The translations under genes and the position numbers were made by a program. Of a DNA stretch of 11,782 nucleotides, positions 7,042 through 11,782 are shown piece by piece (the stretch's first letter is position 1; each line of letters begins with the position of its first letter). The DNA is from BRH-c25 sp029553855 (GTDB lineage: Bacteria; Bacillota; Clostridia; Lutisporales; Lutisporaceae): the NCBI GenBank assembly GCA_035375865.1, contig DAOSQO010000080.1:1-11782 (forward strand). The letters are read 5' to 3'. The notes beneath the pieces were generated by a model. It was not told the DNA's origin. It did not search any database and worked only from the letters and a program-made list of their open reading frames with translations.

Positions 7042-8142
7042 ATGATTGAATCCGTTAAGCTTATGGTGCCTGGCCCGACGCAATTACCTCCTGAGGTCAT
7101 TGATGAAATGGCGCAGCCCATGATATATCACAGGGGAAAAGAATTTGTGGATATTACTCTCAATGCAATTGATTTGCTGAAGAAACTGTTCAATACCAAA
7201 CGCTGCGATGTATTGCTTATACCATCCTCTGGGCGAGGCGCAATGGAGGCTGCTCTGGTAAATCTCTTTTCCCATGGGGACAAGCTGCTGTCTGTTTCAA
7301 ACGGGTACTTCGGAGAAGTTTTTTCAAAAATGGCGAAAGCGTATGGACTTGATGTTGCTTCAATAAAATTCAACTGGGAGGATGTTGTAGATTATAGCAC
7401 GATTGAAGAGTCTTTAAAAAATGACGGAAATATAAAAGCTATATTGTTCACACACTGTGAAACATCAAATGCTGTCGAAAATGATTTAAGGGCTATTGGC
7501 AGCCTAGCAAAAAAATATAATAAACTTCTTATTGTTGATGCAGTGAGCTCATTTGGGTGTATGCCGATAAACGTGGATGAATATGGCATCGATGTTGCCG
7601 TTACTGCTTCGCAAAAGGGATTAATGTGTCCGGCAGGCATGTCGGTTGCCGCAATAAGTCCAAAAGCTTGGGATGCAATTGAAAACGCCAAATTACCCAA
7701 ATATTATTTTGATTTTCGCAATATGAGAGATTATATTCAAAAAGGCCAGACTCCTGTAAGTACTCCTGTCTCTATTGTCAGAGCACTTAACGCTTCACTG
7801 AAGCTTATGAATAAGGAAGGCTTTGACAGAGTATTTGAAAGGCACGAGAAATTAGCTGAATATATACGCGAAGAAGCAAAAAAATCAGGATATGTCCTGT
7901 ATCCCGATAATCAAAATGTAAAGAGAGCAAATAGCCTTAGTGCATTCTTATTGCCGCCTGAAATAAAGGCTGAGATCTTAGTAAGTCATATACATTCAAA
8001 ATATAATACATTATTTGCAAAAGGATTAGGAGATACTGCTTCCCGTATTCTGCGAATCGGCCATATGGGTTGGTTTCGCGAAGAGGAGTCTATTCATGCA
8101 CTTAAAGTTCTTAAGGCTGCTAAGAATGATTTTGGATTTTAG
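7042..8142 (+). CDS. Class V PLP-dependent aminotransferase (alanine/serine-glyoxylate type)
   Basis: This 366-residue cytosolic enzyme is a fold-type I, class V aminotransferase of the alanine-glyoxylate / serine-pyruvate / ureidoglycine-glyoxylate group. Visible family features are the N-terminal PGPT (10-13) and PMIYHRGKEF, the cofactor-phosphate region PSSGRGAMEAA (61-71), HCETSNAVEND (138-148), D166 in IVDAVSSFG contacting the pyridine nitrogen, the PLP lysine K192 in TASQKGLMCPAG, TPVSTPVS (237-244), and R338 in LRIGHMG, which in relatives binds the substrate carboxylate. GGAGG at 7030-7034 sets the ATG. Relatives use glyoxylate or pyruvate as amino acceptor. The malic enzyme next door makes pyruvate, so an alanine-forming reaction is an attractive but unproven idea. 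Aspartate-glyoxylate transaminase (BhcA) is another member of this class. The exact substrate cannot be assigned. Confidence 0.88.
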   Translation: MIESVKLMVPGPTQLPPEVIDEMAQPMIYHRGKEFVDITLNAIDLLKKLFNTKRCDVLLIPSSGRGAMEAALVNLFSHGDKLLSVSNGYFGEVFSKMAKAYGLDVASIKFNWEDVVDYSTIEESLKNDGNIKAILFTHCETSNAVENDLRAIGSLAKKYNKLLIVDAVSSFGCMPINVDEYGIDVAVTASQKGLMCPAGMSVAAISPKAWDAIENAKLPKYYFDFRNMRDYIQKGQTPVSTPVSIVRALNASLKLMNKEGFDRVFERHEKLAEYIREEAKKSGYVLYPDNQNVKRANSLSAFLLPPEIKAEILVSHIHSKYNTLFAKGLGDTASRILRIGHMGWFREEESIHALKVLKAAKNDFGF

Positions 8143-8209
8143 TTATTTTAACTAATGATGCTGAGTTTAAGAAAGAAACGGCTTAATTAAATATAGACTA
8201 TGCTGTATT

Positions 8210-8235
8210 TGAGGTCTTGCAATAGCAAGACTTCA
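8210..8235 (+). promoter_or_regulatory. Stable hairpin in the leader of the carrier gene
   Basis: GAGGTCTTGC (8211-8220) pairs with GCAAGACTTC (8225-8234) around the loop AATA, with one G-T pair, and T8210-A8235 adds an eleventh pair. No T-run follows, so it is not a standard terminator. It sits 32 bases before the GTG start of the membrane carrier and could affect mRNA stability or processing, or act as a protein-binding leader element. Confidence 0.5.
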
Positions 8236-8267
8236 GTACAACTGGATATATAAGAGGGTGTAATTAA

Positions 8268-9470
8268 GTGATTCTGTCAATCAAGTTATTAGGGATTTTT
8301 GCTATTATTATCATCATGCTTTACAAAAAAGTAAAGCTCGGTTATGTGATGTTGATTGCTGCATTTGTAACGGCAATTATATTTGATGTTGGAATTAGCA
8401 GCATTATCAACGTATTAACCCGAACATTTTTAGATAGAGATACAAATGAAATAATCGTACTGCTTGTACTAATAATGAGCCTTGAAAAGGTAATGTCAAA
8501 CAGACAGCTCATGAGTAAAATGATTATTTCATTGAAGAATGCTGTTGGAGATTATAGAATCACATCACTTATTTTGCCTGCGATTATTGGTGTTTTACCA
8601 TCTGTAGGAGGAGCGATATTTTCAGCGCCAATGGTTGATGAAGTCTGCAGTGAGGGTATAGTTGAGAATGAGAACAAAAGTTTTATTAATTATTGGTATA
8701 GGCACGTATGGGAATATGTATCTCCTATATGCGCCGGACTTGTATTTGCCTCAGCAGTATTGCACATTAAAGTTGAAAAACTGATAAGCCTCTTTTATCC
8801 ATATACAATATTAAGCATAATTGTGGGAATTCCGCTGGCATTTTATCACTTCCCAAAAGGTAATAGCAGTAGAAGCAAAGATGTACTTAAGAACCTGATT
8901 GGGTTTATGTTTAATTCTTATCCAATTATATTTATCCTAATGCTATTCTTTATTTTTAAAGTTGATATTGTTATTACTATATTAATGGTTCTGATTTCAC
9001 TGTTAATAATAGAAAAGGTTAGTATTTCTGAGTTTTGGGATATTGTTAGGAAAGATGGTAATTTAAGTACAATAGGCGCAGTAATTGGAGTAATTCTTTT
9101 AAAAAACATGCTTGTTGAGTCAAAAGTCATAGAGCAGATGACGTTATTGTTCAACTCAATAGGGATAGGAAATTTATATATTGCAGTTTTTTTGCCTTTG
9201 ATAATTGGAATTATTACTGGCATGATGTCAGCTACTATTGGGATGACTTTTCCAATAGTAATGAATTTGGGCGGCAGTATTGATTTTAACCTGATTACTA
9301 TAGCATATGTTTCCAGTGTTGCAGGTACAATGATATCACCAATGCATATTTGCTTGGTTCTAACTACTGAATATTTTAGAGCCAGTATAAATAAAGTGAT
9401 GCTTAGAGTTGCAACAGGTCAAATATTTATTATTATATGCAGTATTATCGTTTTTCTGATTTTTACTTAA
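8268..9470 (+). CDS. DUF401-family membrane carrier (anion permease-like)
   Basis: This is a 400-residue, very hydrophobic inner-membrane protein with roughly ten to twelve predicted membrane segments, for example at 5-19, 24-41, 61-74, 100-121, 150-166, 175-195, 213-250, 266-283, 301-333, 342-368 and 383-399. Motifs GVLPSVGGAIFSAPMVDE (108-125), NYWYRHVWEYVSPICAG (141-157) and VAGTMISPMHICLVLTTEYF (351-370) identify the DUF401 family, a branch of the ion-transporter superfamily that also contains dicarboxylate and gluconate carriers. Substrates in this family are essentially unassigned. Among acid-metabolising enzymes, an organic anion is the natural guess. Translation starts at GTG 8268 with GAGGGTG at 8254-8260, about 7 bases away. 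The gene is noticeably more A+T rich than its neighbours, which is expected in part from its many Ile, Phe and Leu codons. Confidence 0.82.
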   Translation: MILSIKLLGIFAIIIIMLYKKVKLGYVMLIAAFVTAIIFDVGISSIINVLTRTFLDRDTNEIIVLLVLIMSLEKVMSNRQLMSKMIISLKNAVGDYRITSLILPAIIGVLPSVGGAIFSAPMVDEVCSEGIVENENKSFINYWYRHVWEYVSPICAGLVFASAVLHIKVEKLISLFYPYTILSIIVGIPLAFYHFPKGNSSRSKDVLKNLIGFMFNSYPIIFILMLFFIFKVDIVITILMVLISLLIIEKVSISEFWDIVRKDGNLSTIGAVIGVILLKNMLVESKVIEQMTLLFNSIGIGNLYIAVFLPLIIGIITGMMSATIGMTFPIVMNLGGSIDFNLITIAYVSSVAGTMISPMHICLVLTTEYFRASINKVMLRVATGQIFIIICSIIVFLIFT

Positions 9471-9490
9471 AACATATTAATGAATATTAG

Positions 9491-9497
9491 AGGAGGG
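9491..9497 (+). promoter_or_regulatory. Strong ribosome binding site in front of a broken gene
   Basis: AGGAGGG at 9491-9497 lies 6 bases before ATG 9504. It is among the best Shine-Dalgarno matches in the window, yet the frame it serves closes after 18 codons. This suggests a retained start of a lost gene. Confidence 0.6.
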
Positions 9498-9503
9498 ATG
9501 ATT

Positions 9504-9606
9504 ATGTATGCAGAGAAGGAGGCTGATATTATAGCAGTATGCAAAAATTTTATCAGGTAAATCAGGAACACATGAAGAAGATACATTTGGATTGGACAGA
9601 TTATAA
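9504..9606 (+). pseudogene. Probable remnant of an M20-type peptidase/deacylase N-terminus
   Basis: From ATG 9504 the frame encodes MYAEKEADIIAVCKNFIR and then hits TAA at 9558. Shifting frame near 9556 continues with GKSGTHEEDTFGLDRL up to TAA at 9604. Joined, these resemble the N-terminus of clostridial M20 metallopeptidases of the YgeY type, where a helix like 'VIDLCKDLIR' is followed by 'KSYSGHE'. The rest of the enzyme, including the metal-binding domain, is absent, so this is an N-terminal stub with a frameshift and a large deletion. The resemblance is judged by eye and covers only about 34 residues. A short functional leader peptide using the strong ribosome binding site is an alternative. 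Confidence 0.4.
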
Positions 9607-9666
9607 ATTGGGTGCTTTAGCTGTTTGGGATAGTACAAATTATATGAGAAGGGTGGCCATTTTAAA

Positions 9667-10665
9667 ATGAAAAAGAATTATATAATGAAAGTTATATCCT
9701 TGATGCTGTTAATTATTAGCATAATTACCATAAGTATGGGTTGTTCGCCTGAAAGCGGCTCGAAAGAAGCCGGAACTTCAGGTAAAGATCAGGCAATTTC
9801 AATTGCAACTGGGGGAACATCAGGAACATATTATCCTATTGGTGGGGTAATGGCAGAATTAATCAATACTAAAATGGATGGATGGTTAGCAACTGCAGAG
9901 GTTACAGGTGCATCTGTAGAAAATGTGCGACTGGTTGAAAGTAAAGGGGCGGAAATGGCTTTAACTAATGCAAATGCTCCTTATTATGCAATTAGAGGTG
10001 AGGATCCCTTTGAGAAGAAATATACAAATATTCGAGCAATGGTTGCCCATCATCCAAGTACAATGCAGTTAGTCACCTTAAAAGAGTCAGGGATCAAAAG
10101 CGTAGAAGATCTAAAAGGGAAAAAGGTAAATGTTGGTGCCCCCGGCGGAGCAACTGACATTATGGCTTGGCATATAATGGAGGCATATGGCTTTAAGCGA
10201 GAGGATGTAAATACAGTAGCATTGAATTTATCAGAAGTTGTCGAGGCCTTTAAAGATGGTTCAATAGATGCTGCTTTTATGCTCTCAGGATATCCAATGT
10301 CAGCCTTGATTGATCTTTATTCAGCTCGCGATGTTGTTATGCTGTCAATTTCCGACGAGGTATTGAAAAAACTGTCGGAGGAACATCCTTATTATACACC
10401 TGGAATCATTGAAGCTGGTACATATAACGGCCTGACATATGATGTAAAGTCTAATACAATATGGAATATTCTGATCTGCCATAAAGACTTGCCGGATGAT
10501 TTTGTATACGATGTATTAGAGTTATTTTATTCAAATACAGATACTTTTAAAGCAGCACATCCAATGTGCAGATTTATGACCATGGAAAATACTACCAAGG
10601 GAGTGCCGATAGAATATCATCCGGGAGCAGAAAAATGGTTGAAAGAAAAAGGAATGCTTAAATAA
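9667..10665 (+). CDS. TAXI-family TRAP transporter solute-binding lipoprotein
   Basis: This 332-residue extracytoplasmic binding protein belongs to the TAXI type of TRAP transporters. It would capture an acidic substrate outside the membrane and pass it to a DctQM-like permease. It has a basic start and a hydrophobic segment ending at C26 (TISMGC), a somewhat non-canonical lipobox, so it is probably a lipoprotein. A Ser/Gly-rich linker follows, then the TAXI hallmark SIATGGTSGTYYPIGG (45-60), the SVEDLKGKKVNVGAPGGATD segment (145-164) and the C-terminal HPGAEKWLKEKG (318-329). The start has GGGTGG at 9651-9656, 10 bases upstream. No TRAP permease gene lies in the window. It may be beyond the 3' end or elsewhere in the genome. 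Family members bind glutamate, 2-oxoglutarate or similar acids; the ligand here is unknown. Confidence 0.93.
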   Translation: MKKNYIMKVISLMLLIISIITISMGCSPESGSKEAGTSGKDQAISIATGGTSGTYYPIGGVMAELINTKMDGWLATAEVTGASVENVRLVESKGAEMALTNANAPYYAIRGEDPFEKKYTNIRAMVAHHPSTMQLVTLKESGIKSVEDLKGKKVNVGAPGGATDIMAWHIMEAYGFKREDVNTVALNLSEVVEAFKDGSIDAAFMLSGYPMSALIDLYSARDVVMLSISDEVLKKLSEEHPYYTPGIIEAGTYNGLTYDVKSNTIWNILICHKDLPDDFVYDVLELFYSNTDTFKAAHPMCRFMTMENTTKGVPIEYHPGAEKWLKEKGMLK

Positions 10666-10784
10666 ATTGTGTATGTCTATGTGTATCGTGAAAAAGGTTT
10701 ATCGCTACAAGACTGGTTGAGACGTCTAATTTTGTGCTAATCTAATTACGACAGCAAGTATAGCAAATAATTATTCTCCGTTAA

Positions 10785-10797
10785 TATCATTATGATA
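10785..10797. promoter_or_regulatory. 13-base palindrome overlapping a -10-like box before pxpB
   Basis: TATCAT-T-ATGATA is a perfect palindrome and contains TATGAT (10791-10796), which matches 5 of 6 positions of a -10 box. No good -35 lies at the right distance. Together with the 149-base gap before the earliest possible pxpB start, it may mark a promoter with an overlapping operator. A second short palindrome, AGACGTCT, is at 10720-10727. Both could be chance. Confidence 0.2.
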
Positions 10798-10838
10798 AAA
10801 AAAGAAGTAACTGTGTGGGAAAGCGGGATGATTGCCGA

Positions 10839-11594
10839 ATGTCCAAAAATCAAAAGGGTCAACATTGTGAAATCAGTTATATAAACGCTGGGGATTCCTG
10901 TGTGATTATGATGTTGGGGAACGAGATCTCCAGAGAGATGCATCAAAGGGTCAAAAGCTTGTACCTATACTTAAATTCACATCAGATTCCAGGAGTTGTG
11001 GAGGTTGTTCCTGCTTACCGTTCAATATCTGTTTATTACAATCCCTTCGAGGCGTCACCGAATAAAATCTTCGAATGGCTGCAGCAAACCGACGGCATGG
11101 TACTGCCCAATGCATCGGAGAATAGCGTAAGAAGGCTCTACATTCCTGTTTGTTTCGGAGGAGAGTTCGGCCCTGATCTTCAGCGTGTAGCAGAGTACCA
11201 CAATCTTAGCGAGAAAGAAGTAGTTGATATTTTTCAAGCTCAGTACTACTTGAACTACTTCGTTGGATTCATGCCGGGGAAACCCTATCTTGGTGGGTTG
11301 CCTGAAATCCTTGAAACGCCGCGATTGGATGTTCCAAGATTTAAACTTCCTTCCGGCACTGTTGTAATTTACAGTAAGCAGGCTGCCATTTTTGGTATCG
11401 AACAACCCAGTGGTGCAAATTGTATTGGTCGCTCACCCATTCTTATTTACGACATCCGAAAAGAGGATCCTACGCTATTTCAGATGGGGGATATGGTTCG
11501 GTTCTTCCCGATTTCCCAAGAGGAATTTTTAGAGATTTCGGCACAGGTCGAGGCTATGGAATATCATGTTCGAACGGAATATGTAAAGGAGTGA
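10839..11594 (+). CDS. pxpB: 5-oxoprolinase subunit PxpB (KipI-like), divergent
   Basis: This 251-residue protein matches the PxpB/KipI family. With PxpC and PxpA the family forms the prokaryotic ATP-dependent 5-oxoprolinase, and PxpB/C-like pairs also occur as parts of related carboxylase-type enzymes. Family features visible are the N-terminal YINAGDSCVIMMLGNEIS, the central VGFMPGKPYLGGLPE and the C-terminal PRFKLPSGTVVIY plus GRSPILIYD. The usual motifs PAGSV, GGQTGIYP and PGGW appear here as PSGTV, SKQAAIFG and PSGA, so it is an unusual member and its substrate may differ from 5-oxoproline. I chose ATG 10839 because the conserved region begins soon after it. An in-frame GTG at 10815 would add 8 residues, and neither start has a strong ribosome binding site. 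pxpC follows after 6 bases. B. subtilis KipI also inhibits a sporulation kinase, but the metabolic context here favours an enzyme role. Confidence 0.85.
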   Translation: MSKNQKGQHCEISYINAGDSCVIMMLGNEISREMHQRVKSLYLYLNSHQIPGVVEVVPAYRSISVYYNPFEASPNKIFEWLQQTDGMVLPNASENSVRRLYIPVCFGGEFGPDLQRVAEYHNLSEKEVVDIFQAQYYLNYFVGFMPGKPYLGGLPEILETPRLDVPRFKLPSGTVVIYSKQAAIFGIEQPSGANCIGRSPILIYDIRKEDPTLFQMGDMVRFFPISQEEFLEISAQVEAMEYHVRTEYVKE

Positions 11595-11600
11595 TAGGCG

Positions 11601-11782
11601 ATGTACAATATAATCGTACATGATCCGGGATTGCAGTCCACAATCCAGGACTTCGGTCGCTGGGGGTATCAGTCAAAAGGCTATTCCGTAGGTGGAGCTA
11701 TGGATCAATTTGCTCTGAAGACAGCAAATATTCTTGTTGGCAACGACCCGGGTGAAGCTTGCATTGAGATGACACTCAAGGG
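11601..11782 (+). CDS. pxpC: 5-oxoprolinase subunit PxpC (KipA / biotin-dependent carboxyltransferase-like), 5' part only
   Basis: The window ends after 60 complete codons of this gene. The fragment shows the family N-terminus clearly: VHDPGLQSTIQDFGRWGYQ, then GGAMDQFALKTANILVGND and ACIEMTLKG, corresponding to the usual pattern of PGL-T-QD-GR-GYQ, then SGAMD, then ANLLVGN, then E-TL-GP. It is the partner of PxpB in ATP-dependent 5-oxoproline opening, and the family also carries the 'biotin-dependent carboxyltransferase' label. GGAG at 11588-11591 lies just upstream, overlapping the end of pxpB, so the two are translated together. A pxpA (LamB/YcsF) gene and possibly biotin carboxylase or TRAP permease genes may follow downstream of the window, but this cannot be seen. 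Confidence 0.9.
   Translation, partial: MYNIIVHDPGLQSTIQDFGRWGYQSKGYSVGGAMDQFALKTANILVGNDPGEACIEMTLK

Noticed and set aside
9539..9670. A 43-codon frame ending in an ATGA overlap with the TAXI start, looking like a translationally coupled small gene
   Set aside because: Its ATG has no ribosome binding site, the peptide has no recognisable features, and it overlaps the likely M20 remnant. The overlap is probably accidental.
10785..10797. The palindrome TATCATTATGATA as a Fur-type operator
   Set aside because: The half-sites have the wrong order for a Fur box, and no iron-related gene is nearby.

Overview
The window looks like a stretch of chromosome from an anaerobic, low-G+C Gram-positive bacterium of the Clostridia type. 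The evidence is an A+T-rich sequence with strong GGAGG-type ribosome binding sites, a surface protein with three SLH (S-layer homology) domains, an oxygen-sensitive two-subunit iron-sulfur hydratase, and a lipoprotein of the TAXI/TRAP class. Every gene I can support reads on the + strand. I cannot name the species.

Layout: (1) Positions 1-1305 hold the 3' end of an SLH-domain cell-surface protein, closed by a good intrinsic terminator at 1386-1446. (2) A gene-free AT-rich stretch of about 420 bp follows. (3) From 1729 onward comes a run of metabolic genes: a TIM-barrel-like protein I do not recognise, the alpha and beta subunits of a class I fumarate-hydratase-type enzyme, a malic enzyme, an MmgE/PrpD-family protein, a class V PLP aminotransferase, a DUF401-family membrane carrier, a short broken gene that resembles the start of an M20 peptidase, a TAXI-family solute-binding lipoprotein, and finally pxpB and the first 60 codons of pxpC, cut by the window end. 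I found no convincing intrinsic terminator between 1729 and the window end, so much of this may be co-transcribed. A candidate internal promoter lies before the malic enzyme gene.

How the genes may work together (inference): the hydratase and malic enzyme give the route fumarate -> malate -> pyruvate + CO2 + NAD(P)H. The PrpD-like protein, the aminotransferase and the unrecognised TIM-barrel protein could feed this route from an imported organic acid, perhaps an aminated or branched dicarboxylate. The DUF401 carrier and the TAXI lipoprotein are the likely uptake proteins. PxpB/PxpC belong to the family that opens 5-oxoproline with ATP, but this PxpB departs from the usual motifs. The substrate cannot be read from the sequence. 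The cluster is the most interesting part of the window, as a candidate catabolic island made of known families in an order I do not recognise.
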